Shown: piece after piece, positions 25,527 through 35,487 of the stretch
How positions within the stretch are numbered: position 1 is the first letter of the stretch
Layout: each line of letters starts with the position of its first letter
From: Caulobacter sp. S45
GTDB lineage: Bacteria > Pseudomonadota > Alphaproteobacteria > Caulobacterales > Caulobacteraceae
Assembly: GCF_009765965.1 (NCBI RefSeq)
Contig: NZ_LMUL01000017.1
Location: 236,958-292,846, forward strand
DNA: 55,889 nucleotides
Direction: 5' to 3'
The notes under the pieces: generated by a model
The model's database searches: none
What the model was told of the DNA's origin: nothing
Seen by the model: the letters and a program-made list of their open reading frames with translations, nothing else
Made by a program: the position numbers and the translations under genes

Positions 25527-26810
25527 ATGTACGGCTGGAACAACGCCCAGAGCCTGATCGGGCTGTTCGGGATCATGGCCGTGTGCTGGCTGGTCTCGGA
25601 GGATCGACGCCGGTTCCCGTTCAAGCTGGCCGCCGGCGCTGTGTGCGTGCAACTGGCGCTGCTGCTGGTGCTGTTCGGTTTCAAGCCGGCCCAGGGCCTG
25701 CTCAACGCGGTGGGCGCGGGCGTCGACGCCCTGGCCGGCTCGACCCAGACCGGCACCCAGTTCGTGTTCGGCTACCTGGCCGGCGGCGACCAGCCGTTCA
25801 GCGTGACCAATCCCGGCCCGCTCTACCTGTTCGCCTTCCGGGTGATCCCGGTGATCCTGGTGGTCTGCGCGCTGGCGGCGCTGCTCTGGCACTGGGGCGT
25901 GCTGCGGGTGATCACCCGTGCGTTCGGCTTCGTGTTCCAGAAGACGCTGGGCCTACGGGGCGCCCCGGCGCTGGGGACCGCCGCCACCATCTTCCTCGGC
26001 CAGGTCGAGGGGCCGATCTTCGTGCGGGCCTATCTCGACAAGCTGACCCGTTCGGAACTGTTCACCCTGATGACGGTGGGGCTAAGCTGTGTATCCGGCT
26101 CGACCATGGTGGCCTATGCGGCGCTCTTGAAGGGCACGCTGCCCAACGCCGCCGCCCACGTGCTCACCGCTTCGCTGATCTCCGCGCCGGCTGGCGTGCT
26201 GCTGGCCCGCATCCTGATCCCACCCAAGCCCGGCGAGGAGACGGAGGCCGGCGAATACGGGACCGACCGCCGCTACGACAGCTCCACCGACGCGGTGATC
26301 CGCGGCGTCGGCGACGGGCTGCAGGTGGCGCTGAACGTGGGGGCGAGCCTGATCGTGTTCGTGGCCCTGGTCTCGCTGGTCGACCGTCTGCTGGGCCTGG
26401 CCCCGCGCCTGGGCGGACAGCCGGTGACGGTGGAGGGCATGCTCGGCGTGGTCTTCACCCCGTTGGCCTGGGCCATCGGCGCGCCCTGGCGGGAAGCGGC
26501 GGCGGCGGGCCGACTGCTCGGGGTCAAGCTGGTCCTGACCGAGTTCTCCGCCTTCATCCAGTTGGGCAAGACGCCGGCCGACGTGATCGGCGGCCACACC
26601 CGGATGATCCTGACCTATGCGATCTGCGGCTTCGCCAACATCGCCTCGGTCGGCATCACCGCCTCGGGGTTCGGGGTGCTGGCGCCGGAGCGGCGGGGCG
26701 AGGTGTTCGGCCTGGTGTGGCGCGCGCTGATGGCCGGCTTCCTGGCCACCTGCATGACCGGCGCCCTGATCGGGGCGTTGCCGAACGTGCTGTTCGGGGT
26801 CAAGGCTTAG
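25527..26810 (+). CDS. Concentrative nucleoside transporter, NupC family
   Basis: This inner-membrane symporter for nucleosides has 427 residues with many hydrophobic segments. Family hallmarks are TIFLGQVEGPIFVRAYL (usual GQTEAPLLIxPYL), TRSELFTLMTVGLSCVSGST, GVGDGLQVALNVGASLIVFVAL-type segments and ICGFANIASVGI near the C-terminus. The GQVEGP sequence departs from the typical GQTEAP, which may change the ligand. The start at 25527 follows GGGGGGA. A GST gene begins four bases after its stop, so they share a transcript. Confidence 0.9.
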   Translation: MYGWNNAQSLIGLFGIMAVCWLVSEDRRRFPFKLAAGAVCVQLALLLVLFGFKPAQGLLNAVGAGVDALAGSTQTGTQFVFGYLAGGDQPFSVTNPGPLYLFAFRVIPVILVVCALAALLWHWGVLRVITRAFGFVFQKTLGLRGAPALGTAATIFLGQVEGPIFVRAYLDKLTRSELFTLMTVGLSCVSGSTMVAYAALLKGTLPNAAAHVLTASLISAPAGVLLARILIPPKPGEETEAGEYGTDRRYDSSTDAVIRGVGDGLQVALNVGASLIVFVALVSLVDRLLGLAPRLGGQPVTVEGMLGVVFTPLAWAIGAPWREAAAAGRLLGVKLVLTEFSAFIQLGKTPADVIGGHTRMILTYAICGFANIASVGITASGFGVLAPERRGEVFGLVWRALMAGFLATCMTGALIGALPNVLFGVKA

Positions 26811-26814
26811 GGCC

Positions 26815-27432
26815 ATGAAGCTCTACAGCGACCCCTTCGCCCCCAATCCGCGCCGCGTGCTCTGGCTGATGGCCGAGAAGGGCATCGACGATATCCAGGT
26901 GGTGCGCACCGAGACCATGAAGGCCGAGCACCGCGCGCCGGCCTACCTCGCCAAGGCCGGCCTTCCCCTGGTCCCGGCGCTGGAGCTGGACGACGGGACC
27001 GTGATCTCCGAATCGATCGCCATCTGCCGCTATCTGGAAAGCCTGCATCCCGAGCCGAACCTGTTCGGCCGCGATCCGCTGGAGACGGCGGTGATCGAGA
27101 TGTGGACCCGCAGGGCTGAATTGCTGTTCGCCACGCCGCTGATGCTCGCGGTGCGCAACAGCCTGCCGGCGCTGGCCACGCTCGGGCCGCAATCGCCGGA
27201 GCGAGCCGCGAGCGAGGGCCGCATCATCGAGACCTACCTGCCGCTGTTCGAGCGCCGCCTGGGCGACAGCCCCTTCCTCGGCGCGGACCGGCTGACCATG
27301 GCCGACATCGTGGCGGCGGCCTCGGTCGGGTTTGGCCGGCTGATCCGGTTCGAGTTCCCCGGGGACTGCCCGAACCTGCGCCGTTGGTGGGACGTCATGC
27401 GCGAGCGGCCGGGCGCGAAGTCGGGGCGGTGA
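26815..27432 (+). CDS. Glutathione S-transferase
   Basis: This 205-residue GST has an N-terminal thioredoxin-like domain (MKLYSDPFAPNPRRVLWLMA; cis-Pro in LPLVPALELDDG; glutathione-binding ESIAICRYLE) and a helical C-terminal domain (LTMADIVAAAS). The catalytic position lies in SDPFAPNPRR, with Ser5 or nearby. It follows nupC with a 4-nt gap; a functional link to nucleoside uptake is not evident. It could be any of several bacterial GST classes. Confidence 0.9.
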   Translation: MKLYSDPFAPNPRRVLWLMAEKGIDDIQVVRTETMKAEHRAPAYLAKAGLPLVPALELDDGTVISESIAICRYLESLHPEPNLFGRDPLETAVIEMWTRRAELLFATPLMLAVRNSLPALATLGPQSPERAASEGRIIETYLPLFERRLGDSPFLGADRLTMADIVAAASVGFGRLIRFEFPGDCPNLRRWWDVMRERPGAKSGR

Positions 27433-27490
27433 GGGGGGGCTTCGCGCCACCCATTGCCGTGCGGCCGTTTGGCCAGCTAAGCATTACGTC

Positions 27491-29752
27491 ATGAAAGCGT
27501 CCCTCCTCGCCGCCCTGGCGGCCGGCCTGCCTGTCCTCGCCTTCGCCGCCGAGCCGCCGCCGCAAGGCGCGCTGACGCCCGAGCGGGTGTTTTCCAGCCC
27601 GTCCCTGTCGGGCCCCTCGGCGCGGGGCGTGGAGGTGTCGCCGGACGGGCGCTGGGTCACCTACCTGAAGGCCGAGACCACCAATCAGAACAAGCTCGAC
27701 CTGTGGGCCGCGCCGGTGGCCGGCGGACAGGCCCGCCTGCTGGTCTCGGGCCAGACTCTGGAGCCGCCTGGCCAGCAGTTGACCGAGGTCGAGAAGAACC
27801 GTCGCGAGCGCCAGCGCGTCGCCGCCCTGTCGGGCGTAATCGACTATCGCTGGGACGAGCAGGGCAAGCGGATCCTGATCCCGGCCGGCGGCGATCTCTA
27901 CACCGCCGACGCCGTCAGCGGGCAGGTGGTCAAGCTGGATGCGGGCGGCTCTGGGATCAGCGACGCCAAGGTCTCCCCGCTCGGCCGCTACGCAAGCTAT
28001 GTGCGCGACCAGAACCTGTACGTGATCGATTTCGCCGACGGCCATGAGCGGGCGATCACCACCGCCGGCCAGGGACCGGTCAGCTACGGGCTGGCGGAGT
28101 TCGTCGCCCAAGAGGAGATGGACCGCTACACCGGCTACTGGTGGGCGCCTGGCGACAAGGCCATCGCCTATGCGCGGGTAGACGAAGGCCCGGTCGATAT
28201 CCTGCCGCGCCTGGAGATCGGGGTCGAAGGCTCCAAGATCACCCAGCAGCGCTATCCCAAGGCCGGGCGGCCGAATGTCGGGATCGAACTCTATATCCAG
28301 GCGCCCGAAGCCGGGGCCAAGCCGGTGAAGGTCGATCTCGGCGCCGATCCGGACATCTACCTGGCGCGGGTGAACTGGTCGGCCGACGGACGCGACCTCT
28401 ATGTCCAGCGCGAGACCCGCGATCAGAAGACCCTCGACCTGCTGCGGATCGATCCCGCCACCGGCGCGGCCAAGACGATCCTGACCGAGCGCCAGACGCC
28501 TTGGATCAACCTCAACGACGACTTCTACGCGCTGAAGGACGGTGACTTCATCTGGGGGTCCGAGCGCACGGGCGCCAATCACCTCTATCTCTATCATCGC
28601 GACGGGACCCTGGTGCATGCGATCACCCACGGCGACTGGCCGGTGACCGGAGCCGCCTCCGGCGCTGGGGCGCATGCGACCGGCGTGGCGGGCGTGGATG
28701 AAGCCAAGGGCCTAGTCTACTTCTTGGCGTCCAAGGACACGCCGGTGGAGCGCCAGCTCTACGTCGTCTCCTACCGCACGCCGGGCGAGCCCCAGGCCGT
28801 CACCCACGGCCACGGCTGGTGGACCGCCACCATGCCGAAGTCGGCCAAGGCGTTCGTCGGCTATTATTCCGACCCGCTCACCCCGCCGCAGACCGCCCTC
28901 TATGCACCCGACGGCCGTCGCCTGAGCTGGATCGAGCAGAACGCGCTGGACGCCGGCCACCCGTTCTTCGCCTACGCCCGCCGCTATCCCGAGCCCGAGT
29001 TCGGGGTGCTGAAGAGCGAGGACGGCCAGGACCTGCATTATATCCTGCAGAAGCCCGCCGGCTTCGATCCGGCCCGCAAATATCCCGCCATCGTCCAGGT
29101 CTACGGCGGTCCCGGCGTGCAGCAGGTGCAGCGCGCCTGGCGGCCGCCCAACGAGAAGCTGTTGCTGGAGGCGGGCTACGTGCTGTTCCAGCTCGACAAC
29201 CGCGGCTCGGCCAACCGCGACATGAAGTTCGAGGGGGCGATCGCCAACCGCCTGGGCTCGGTCGAGGTGGACGACCAGCTGGTCGGCCTGGAGCACCTGC
29301 GCTCGCTGCCGTTCGTGCAGGCGGATCGGGTGGGGGTGATGGGCTGGTCGTACGGCGGCTACATGACCCTGCGCCTGCTCACCGATCCGCGCACCCACTT
29401 CCGGGCCGGCGCCTCCGGGGCCCCGCCGACCGATTGGCGCGAGTACGACACCCATTATACCGAGCGCTACATGGGCATGCCGCAGACCAATGCGGCGGCC
29501 TACGACGCCTCCGCCGTGGTCCCGCGCCTGGGCGACCTGTCGGGCCGGCTGCTGCTGTTGCAGGGCATGGCCGACGACAATGTGCAGTTCTCCAACTCCA
29601 TTGCGGTGATGGCGAAGCTGCAGGGCCTGGGCACGCCGTTCGACTTGATGCTGTACCCGGGCCAGCGCCACCATATCGACGACGACCACCGGCCGCTCCA
29701 GCTCTGGCGCACCTATCTGCAGTTCTTCGCGCGCGAGCTGGGTGGACGCTGA
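27491..29752 (+). CDS. Secreted dipeptidyl-peptidase IV-like serine peptidase (S9)
   Basis: This 753-residue enzyme has a signal peptide (MKASLLAALAAGLPVLAFAA), a beta-propeller domain with SPDGRWVTY-type blades (about 40-450) and a C-terminal alpha/beta-hydrolase domain. The DPP4 double-Glu motif is visible in AEFVAQEEMDRYTGYWW (about residue 205). The catalytic Ser is S620 (GWSYGGY), Asp D695 (MADDNVQF) and His H727 (GQRHHID). It would remove X-Pro or X-Ala dipeptides from peptides in the periplasm. It is monocistronic, followed by a palindromic repeat. Confidence 0.95.
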   Translation: MKASLLAALAAGLPVLAFAAEPPPQGALTPERVFSSPSLSGPSARGVEVSPDGRWVTYLKAETTNQNKLDLWAAPVAGGQARLLVSGQTLEPPGQQLTEVEKNRRERQRVAALSGVIDYRWDEQGKRILIPAGGDLYTADAVSGQVVKLDAGGSGISDAKVSPLGRYASYVRDQNLYVIDFADGHERAITTAGQGPVSYGLAEFVAQEEMDRYTGYWWAPGDKAIAYARVDEGPVDILPRLEIGVEGSKITQQRYPKAGRPNVGIELYIQAPEAGAKPVKVDLGADPDIYLARVNWSADGRDLYVQRETRDQKTLDLLRIDPATGAAKTILTERQTPWINLNDDFYALKDGDFIWGSERTGANHLYLYHRDGTLVHAITHGDWPVTGAASGAGAHATGVAGVDEAKGLVYFLASKDTPVERQLYVVSYRTPGEPQAVTHGHGWWTATMPKSAKAFVGYYSDPLTPPQTALYAPDGRRLSWIEQNALDAGHPFFAYARRYPEPEFGVLKSEDGQDLHYILQKPAGFDPARKYPAIVQVYGGPGVQQVQRAWRPPNEKLLLEAGYVLFQLDNRGSANRDMKFEGAIANRLGSVEVDDQLVGLEHLRSLPFVQADRVGVMGWSYGGYMTLRLLTDPRTHFRAGASGAPPTDWREYDTHYTERYMGMPQTNAAAYDASAVVPRLGDLSGRLLLLQGMADDNVQFSNSIAVMAKLQGLGTPFDLMLYPGQRHHIDDDHRPLQLWRTYLQFFARELGGR

Positions 29753-29753
29753 A

Positions 29754-29916
29754 TCTCCTTCTCCCCTTGCGGGAGAAGGAAGGGGCCCGCGTGTCGATAG
29801 ACGCGTGGGAAGGTTGAGGGGTCGACGAACACCTAGCGTCTTTCCCCGGCGCGACCCCTCACCCTCCCATCGCTGACGCAACGGGCCCCTCCCTCTCCCG
29901 CAAGGGGAGAGGGGCT
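29754..29916. repeat. Long palindromic intergenic repeat, copy 1
   Basis: The 163-bp segment is a near-complete inverted repeat. Its left end (CTCCTTCTCCCCTTGCGGGA...) matches the complement of its right end at about 85% by eye, and each end also folds alone: 29756-29765 with 29771-29780, and 29891-29899 with 29905-29913. The inner part GTGGGAAGGTTGAGGGGTCG pairs with CGACCCCTCACCCTCCCAT. A second copy of the family lies at 32766. It probably also terminates the peptidase transcript. Confidence 0.8.
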
Positions 29917-29966
29917 ATGCACTTGCCCACGCGCAGCGCCGGGTCTAGACCGCCCGCCATCAATGA

Positions 29967-30959
<993 letters not shown>

Positions 30960-30967
30960 CCCCGTCC

Positions 30968-31000
30968 GGACCCCTTCCTTCCGTCGGGAGGAGGGGAGTC
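30968..31000 (+). terminator. Hairpin after mdh
   Basis: GGACCCCTTCCTTCC pairs with GGAGGAGGGGAGTCC (imperfect) over a short loop. There is no long T-tract, only CTTCGTT, so termination may be partial. Confidence 0.5.
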
Positions 31001-31005
31001 CTTCG

Positions 31006-31033
31006 TTGACTCGGGCGGCTGGATCACTATAGT
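31006..31033 (+). promoter_or_regulatory. Near-consensus promoter of rplU-rpmA
   Basis: TTGACT (31006-31011), 16 bases, TATAGT (31028-31033). It is the best housekeeping-type promoter in the window and is placed about 75 bp before rplU. Confidence 0.75.
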
Positions 31034-31044
31034 CCGCCGCTCTT

Positions 31045-31078
31045 CGCCCGCGGGCTCGCTCGCGGGCGCTTCATTTTT
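31045..31078 (+). promoter_or_regulatory. Terminator-like hairpin in the rplU 5' leader
   Basis: CGCCCGCG (31045-31052) and CGCGGGCG (31061-31068) pair perfectly and are followed by CTTCATTTTT. It begins about five bases after the predicted transcription start, so it looks like an attenuator or L21-leader type autoregulatory structure and not the end of mdh. Confidence 0.6.
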
Positions 31079-31114
31079 GCGCGGATCCCGCGCCGAATTT
31101 CAGGGCGTTTTCCT

Positions 31115-31765
31115 ATGTACGCGGTGATCAAGACCGGCGGAAAGCAGTACCGGGTCCAACCCGGCGATCTCCTTGTGGTGGAGAAGCTTGAAGCCGACGT
31201 CGGCGCCAATGTCGCCTTCGACCATGTGCTGATGCTGGGCGGCGCCGACGGCGAAGTCACCATCGGCGCCCCCGTCGTCGACGGCGCGGTGGTCAACGCC
31301 ACGCTGATCGAGACCCGCAAGGGCGACAAGGTGAAGGTCTTCAAGAAGATCCGTCGCCAGGGCTATCGCCGCACCAAGGGCCACCGTCAGCTGGAGAGCG
31401 TCCTGCGCATCACCGGCCTCGAAGGCGCCGGCCAGAGCATCAAGTGGGACGGCGAGGTCGATCTGACCACGCGTCTGATCCTGCGCGAACGGGCCCGCAA
31501 CCTGGCCCAGCGCGGCGCGACCTCGGTTGTGACCGAGACCGCTCCGGCGGTCGAAGCCGCTCCCGCCGTCGAGGCTGAAGCGCCCGCCAAGAAGCCGGCC
31601 CGCGCCAAGGCCCCCAAGGCCGAAACCGCCGTCGAGACGTCGGTCGAAGCGACGGCCGCCGAGACTCACGTCGAAGCAGCGCCCGTCGAAGCGGCCACCG
31701 AAGACAAGAAGCCCGCCAAGCCCGCCCGCGCCAAGAAGGCCGCGGCGGACGACAGCGAAGCCTGA
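31115..31765 (+). CDS. rplU: 50S ribosomal protein L21 with a long C-terminal extension
   Basis: L21 is a component of the large ribosomal subunit that binds 23S rRNA. Residues 1 to about 103 are canonical (MYAVIKTGGKQYRVQPGDLL; VFKKIRRQGYRRTKGHRQ). The protein runs on to 216 residues, about twice normal: a linker (about 104-145), then an Ala/Glu/Val-rich tail with two KPARAK repeats (KKPARAKAPKA and KPAKPARAKKA). Such tails occur in some alphaproteobacterial L21 proteins; their role is not known to me. rpmA follows 25 nt later. A promoter and leader hairpin lie upstream. Confidence 0.97.
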   Translation: MYAVIKTGGKQYRVQPGDLLVVEKLEADVGANVAFDHVLMLGGADGEVTIGAPVVDGAVVNATLIETRKGDKVKVFKKIRRQGYRRTKGHRQLESVLRITGLEGAGQSIKWDGEVDLTTRLILRERARNLAQRGATSVVTETAPAVEAAPAVEAEAPAKKPARAKAPKAETAVETSVEATAAETHVEAAPVEAATEDKKPAKPARAKKAAADDSEA

Positions 31766-31790
31766 ACCCTAAGACCGTAGGAGAGCAAAC

Positions 31791-32081
31791 ATGGCTCACA
31801 AGAAATCCGGCGGCTCCTCCCGCAACGGCCGCGACTCGGCCGGCCAGCGCCTCGGCGTGAAGAAGTTCGGCGGCGAGAAGGCTCTTGCCGGCAACATCCT
31901 CGTGCGTCAGCGCGGCACCAAGTTCTGGCCGGGCGACAACGTAGGCCTCGGGCGCGACCATACCCTCTTCGCCACGGCGACCGGGGCGGTGAAGTTCACC
32001 ACCAAGCGCAACGACCGAACCTATGTGAGCATTATCCCGGCGAACGATACCGTCGCCATGGCCGCCGAGGCCGCTGAATAG
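31791..32081 (+). CDS. rpmA: 50S ribosomal protein L27
   Basis: L27 lies near the peptidyl-transferase centre. The 96-residue protein begins [20 protein letters not shown] directly, so it needs no N-terminal processing, and has the [20 protein letters not shown] signature. The last 10 residues ([10 protein letters not shown]) extend beyond the common length. GTAGGAGAGCAAAC precedes the ATG. It is cotranscribed with rplU and followed by a terminator. Confidence 0.97.
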   Translation: MAHKKSGGSSRNGRDSAGQRLGVKKFGGEKALAGNILVRQRGTKFWPGDNVGLGRDHTLFATATGAVKFTTKRNDRTYVSIIPANDTVAMAAEAAE

Positions 32082-32140
32082 ATCGCGATCCCTTCGACCG
32101 GATCGCCCTGACGATCCGGATCGCATCGAAGTCCCGCGGG

Positions 32141-32175
32141 GGAGTCCGGATCGCCGGGCTCCTCCGTTTTCGTTT
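32141..32175 (+). terminator. Terminator after rpmA
   Basis: GGAGTCCGG (32141-32149) pairs with CCGGGCTCC (32154-32162), one G-U, and is followed by TCCGTTTTCGTTT. Confidence 0.75.
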
Positions 32176-32213
32176 CCCCTCGGGCGCGCCGGCTGGACCG
32201 GCGAGGGGGAGAT

Positions 32214-32765
32214 ATGTGCGCGCTACAACCCGAACCCAGGCCGAGGGCCAGGATCGAAACGGACCGGCTGATCCTGCGCTCGCCTGAGCTTGAGGACGCG
32301 GTCTACATCGCCGAACTGGCCAACGACGCCGAGGTGGCGCGGATGACCACCGGCATCCGCCATCCCTATCGCCTGTCCGACGCCGAAGCCTTCATCTCTC
32401 AGATGGCGGCCGGCGACGGGCGCGAGGACCGGCCTCTGCTGATCGAACACCGCGATTTCGGCCCTATCGGCATGACCGGTTTTCACCGCCACCCCCCGTC
32501 CGGCCTGATGGAGGTCGGCTACTGGTTGGGCCACACGTTCCGCCGCCGCGGCTTCGCCACCGAGGCCGTGCATGCAGCGCTTGTCTGGGCGCACGAGGGA
32601 TGGGGCAAGCGGGCGGTGCTCTCCAGCCACTTCGCCGACAACCTGGCTTCCGCTCGGGTGCTGGAGAAGACGGGCTTCCTCTACACCGGCGACGTGGAGC
32701 GGCGCTTCAGCCTGGGCCGTGGCCAGGAGGCCGATACGCGCATGATGGTCTGGCTGGCCCCTTGA
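32214..32765 (+). CDS. GNAT acetyltransferase, RimJ/RimL type
   Basis: This 183-residue N-acetyltransferase has the RimJ/RimL/Acetyltransf_3 layout: ARIETDRLILRSPELEDA at the start, GMTGFHRHPPSGLMEVGYWL, and the acetyl-CoA loop GHTFRRRGFATEAVHAALVW, ending in NLASARVLEKTGFLYTGD. GAGGGGGAGAT precedes the ATG. In Caulobacterales an acetyltransferase gene often stands between rpmA and obgE; here the gene is followed by a palindromic repeat and an unrelated gene, so obgE is not adjacent. The substrate is unknown. Confidence 0.9.
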   Translation: MCALQPEPRPRARIETDRLILRSPELEDAVYIAELANDAEVARMTTGIRHPYRLSDAEAFISQMAAGDGREDRPLLIEHRDFGPIGMTGFHRHPPSGLMEVGYWLGHTFRRRGFATEAVHAALVWAHEGWGKRAVLSSHFADNLASARVLEKTGFLYTGDVERRFSLGRGQEADTRMMVWLAP

Positions 32766-32905
32766 TCCCTCCCCCTCGTAGGGGGGAGGGATCCGTTGCG
32801 ACAGCAATGGGAGGGTGGGGGTGGTTGGCGGCGCCTTATCCTTTAAGCACGCTGCTTCCACCCCCACCCCGGCCCTCCCCCGTTCCAGGGGGAGGGAGCA
32901 AGATC
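32766..32905. repeat. Long palindromic intergenic repeat, copy 2
   Basis: This is the same family as 29754-29916. CCGTTGCGACAGCAATGGGA continues GGGTGGGGGT and matches the complement of copy 1 (CCGTTGCGTCAGCGATGGGA). The outer arms CTCCCCCTCGTAGGGGGGAG and CCCTCCCCCGTTCCAGGGGG are each self-complementary. The right end runs into the last codon of the alcohol dehydrogenase gene. Confidence 0.75.
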
Positions 32906-33965
32906 ACGCCGCCTTCAGCGTCTCCATGTCGATGACGAAGCGGTACTTGATGTCGCTCTTCAACATCCGGGCGTAGGCGGCCTCGATGTCGTGCATGGCG
33001 ATCATCTCGACGTCGGCGACGATGCCGTGCTCGGCGCAGAAGTCGAGCATCTCCTGGGTTTCGGCGATGCCGCCGATGACCGACCCGCCAATGCTCTTGC
33101 GGCCCATGATCAGGATGCCGACGTTGGGCGAGGGGTGCGGGGTGGCAGGCACGCCCACCACCGTCAGAGCCCCGTCCCGCTTGAGCAGCATGGTGAAGGC
33201 GTCCAGATCGTGGGGGGCCGAGACGGTGTTGAGGATGTAGTCGAAGCTGCCGGCGTGGGCCGCCATCTCGTCCGCGTTCTTGGAGACCACCACCTCGTCG
33301 GCGCCCAGCTTCAACGCCTCTTCGCGCTTGGAGGGCGAGGTGGTGAAGGCGACCACGTGGGCGCCGAGCGCATGGGCGAGCTTAACCCCCATGTGGCCCA
33401 GGCCGCCGATCCCCACGATCCCGACCTTGCTGCCCGGCCCGACATTGTGGTGACGCAGCGGCGACCAGGTGGTGATGCCGGCGCAGAGCAGGGGCGCCAC
33501 CGCCGCCAGATCCTTTTCCGCATGGGTGATCTTCAGGGTGAAGTGTTCGTCCACCACGATGGCGGCGGAATAGCCGCCGAAGGTGTTGGGGCCGCCGCCG
33601 AAGGCGAAGCCGTTATAGGTGCCGGTGAAGCCGTGCTCGTATTCGCAGTACTGCTCCAGCCCGTCCTCGCAGGAATGGCAGGTGCGGCAGCTGTCGACCA
33701 TGCAGCCGACCCCGACCAGATCGCCGACCGAGACCTTGGAAACCTTGCCGCCGACCGCGGTCACCCGCCCGACGATCTCGTGGCCGGGAACGCAGGGATA
33801 CTGGATGCCGGGCCATTCGCCCCGTGCGGTGTGCAGGTCGGAGTGGCAGACACCGCAGAAGAGGATGTCGATGGCCACGTCCTTGGGGCCGGGCTCACGC
33901 CGTTCGACGGCGGAGAGCAAAAGGGGTGTATCGCCGGACTGGGCAGCATAGGCTTTGACTTGCAT
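32904..33965 (-). CDS. Zinc-dependent NAD(P) alcohol dehydrogenase (cinnamyl-alcohol/YahK type)
   Basis: This 353-residue medium-chain dehydrogenase reduces aldehydes or oxidises primary alcohols. Catalytic zinc ligands are in CGVCHSDLH and GHEIVG, and structural zinc cysteines in CMVDSCRTCHSCEDGLEQYC. The Rossmann motif is GIGGLGHMGVKLA. The pattern CGVCHSDLHTARGEW is that of the YahK/cinnamyl-alcohol branch. I take ATG 33965 because GGAG lies six bases upstream; a TTG and an ATG just before are alternatives. With the aldehyde dehydrogenase gene upstream on the same strand, an alcohol-aldehyde-acid pathway is conceivable. Confidence 0.92.
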   Translation of the reverse strand: MQVKAYAAQSGDTPLLLSAVERREPGPKDVAIDILFCGVCHSDLHTARGEWPGIQYPCVPGHEIVGRVTAVGGKVSKVSVGDLVGVGCMVDSCRTCHSCEDGLEQYCEYEHGFTGTYNGFAFGGGPNTFGGYSAAIVVDEHFTLKITHAEKDLAAVAPLLCAGITTWSPLRHHNVGPGSKVGIVGIGGLGHMGVKLAHALGAHVVAFTTSPSKREEALKLGADEVVVSKNADEMAAHAGSFDYILNTVSAPHDLDAFTMLLKRDGALTVVGVPATPHPSPNVGILIMGRKSIGGSVIGGIAETQEMLDFCAEHGIVADVEMIAMHDIEAAYARMLKSDIKYRFVIDMETLKAA

Positions 33966-34053
33966 GTTCATCTCCAAGCCCGGCCCGCGCCGGACGTTGA
34001 TCGGATTGATATGTACCTATCGCGACGGCGTCGCGACGGAGCATGGGGGTCGG

Positions 34054-35487
34054 TTAGAGGTCGGCCATGGTGACGAAACGGGTCTGCAGATAGGGCTCGA
34101 TCGCCTCGCTGCCGCCTTCGGAGCCGTAGCCGCTGTCCTTGATCCCACCGAAAGGCGTTTCGGCGAGCCCCAGGCCGAAGTGGTTGACCGAAAGCATGCC
34201 GCTCTGCACCTGCCGGCTCACCTTTTGCGCCGTCGTGGGCGAGGTGGTGAAGGCGTAGGCGGCCAGGCCGTAGGGCAGGCGATTGGCCTCCGTCGTCGCC
34301 TCGTCCAGGGTGTCGAACGGCCTAATCAGGGCCAGGGGGCCGAACGGCTCCTCGTTCATCGCCGCCGCCTCCAGCGGGATGTCGGCCAGCACGGTGGGTT
34401 CGAAGAAGTTGCCGCTATTGCCGATCCGGCGTCCGCCCGTGGTCAGGCGCGCGCCCTTGTCCACGGCGTCGGCGACCAGTCGCTCCATCGCGTCGAGCCG
34501 GCGGGGGTTGGCCACGGGACCCATCTGCGAGGACGGGTCCAGTCCCGAACCGACCTTCACGGCCTTGGCGGCCTTGGTGAAGGCCTCGACGAAGGGTTCG
34601 TAGATCGGCCGCTCGATCAGCAGGCGGGTGGCGGTGATGCAGGTCTGGCCGGCGTTGCGGTACTTGGCGCCGCTGATGATGCGCGCGGTCGCCTCAACGT
34701 CGACGTCGCCGAACACCAGCACCGGCGCGTGACCGCCAAGCTCCATGGTGGTCAGCTTCATATGCCGCCCGGCCAGGGCCGCCAGATGCTTTCCGACCAC
34801 GGTGGAGCCGGTGAACGACACCTTGCGCACCAGGGGATGGGGGATGAGGTATTCGGAAATCTCCGCCGGGGTCCCGTAGACCAGGTTCAACACGCCGGGG
34901 GGCAGGCCCGCGTCGGCATAGGCCTGGACCAGGGCGGCGCAGGAGGCCGGCGTCTCCTCGGGTCCCTTGGCGATCATGGCGCAGCCAGCGGCCAGCGCGG
35001 CGGCGGCCTTGCGGGCCAGCTGGTTGACCGGGAAGTTCCACGGCGTGAAGGCGGCGACGATCCCGATCGGCTCGCGCAGGGCGACCTGGGTGACGTTCTC
35101 GGCGCGGGACGGGATGCCGCGCGAATAGATGCGCACCGCCTCGCCGGCCAGCCACTCGTTGGTGTCGGCCGTGCGTTCGACCTCGCCGATCGCCTCGACC
35201 AGGATCTTGCCCTGCTCCATCGTCATCAGGCGGCCGATCGCTTCGGCCCGCTCGCGCATCAGCACGCCGGCGCGCCGGATGATCGCCGCACGGTCGCGCG
35301 CCGGGGTTCGTCGCCACACCGCCTGGCCGCGCTCCGCCGCCTCGAGCGCGAGGTCCAGGTCGGCGATGCGGGCGTGGGCGACCTGGCCGATCACCTCGCC
35401 GGTGGCGGGGCTATGGACCGGCAGGGTCTCCTTGCCCTTTGCATCGGTCCAGCGCCCATCGATGAAGAGCTGCGTGTCGCGATACAT
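34054..35487 (-). CDS. NAD(P)-dependent succinate-semialdehyde-type aldehyde dehydrogenase
   Basis: The 477-residue enzyme is of the ALDH family, closest by pattern to succinate-semialdehyde dehydrogenase (GabD) and its relatives. The catalytic Cys lies in NAGQTCITATRLLIE and the general-base Glu in TMELGGHAPVLVF; NAD binding is at FTGSTVVGKHL. I chose ATG 35487 because GGGAGAA precedes it and the protein there begins MYRDTQLFIDGRW, the usual family start. The aminotransferase gene at 37080 is on the same strand, separated by an AT-rich insert. The pair suits breakdown of GABA or beta-alanine. Confidence 0.92.
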   Translation of the reverse strand: MYRDTQLFIDGRWTDAKGKETLPVHSPATGEVIGQVAHARIADLDLALEAAERGQAVWRRTPARDRAAIIRRAGVLMRERAEAIGRLMTMEQGKILVEAIGEVERTADTNEWLAGEAVRIYSRGIPSRAENVTQVALREPIGIVAAFTPWNFPVNQLARKAAAALAAGCAMIAKGPEETPASCAALVQAYADAGLPPGVLNLVYGTPAEISEYLIPHPLVRKVSFTGSTVVGKHLAALAGRHMKLTTMELGGHAPVLVFGDVDVEATARIISGAKYRNAGQTCITATRLLIERPIYEPFVEAFTKAAKAVKVGSGLDPSSQMGPVANPRRLDAMERLVADAVDKGARLTTGGRRIGNSGNFFEPTVLADIPLEAAAMNEEPFGPLALIRPFDTLDEATTEANRLPYGLAAYAFTTSPTTAQKVSRQVQSGMLSVNHFGLGLAETPFGGIKDSGYGSEGGSEAIEPYLQTRFVTMADL

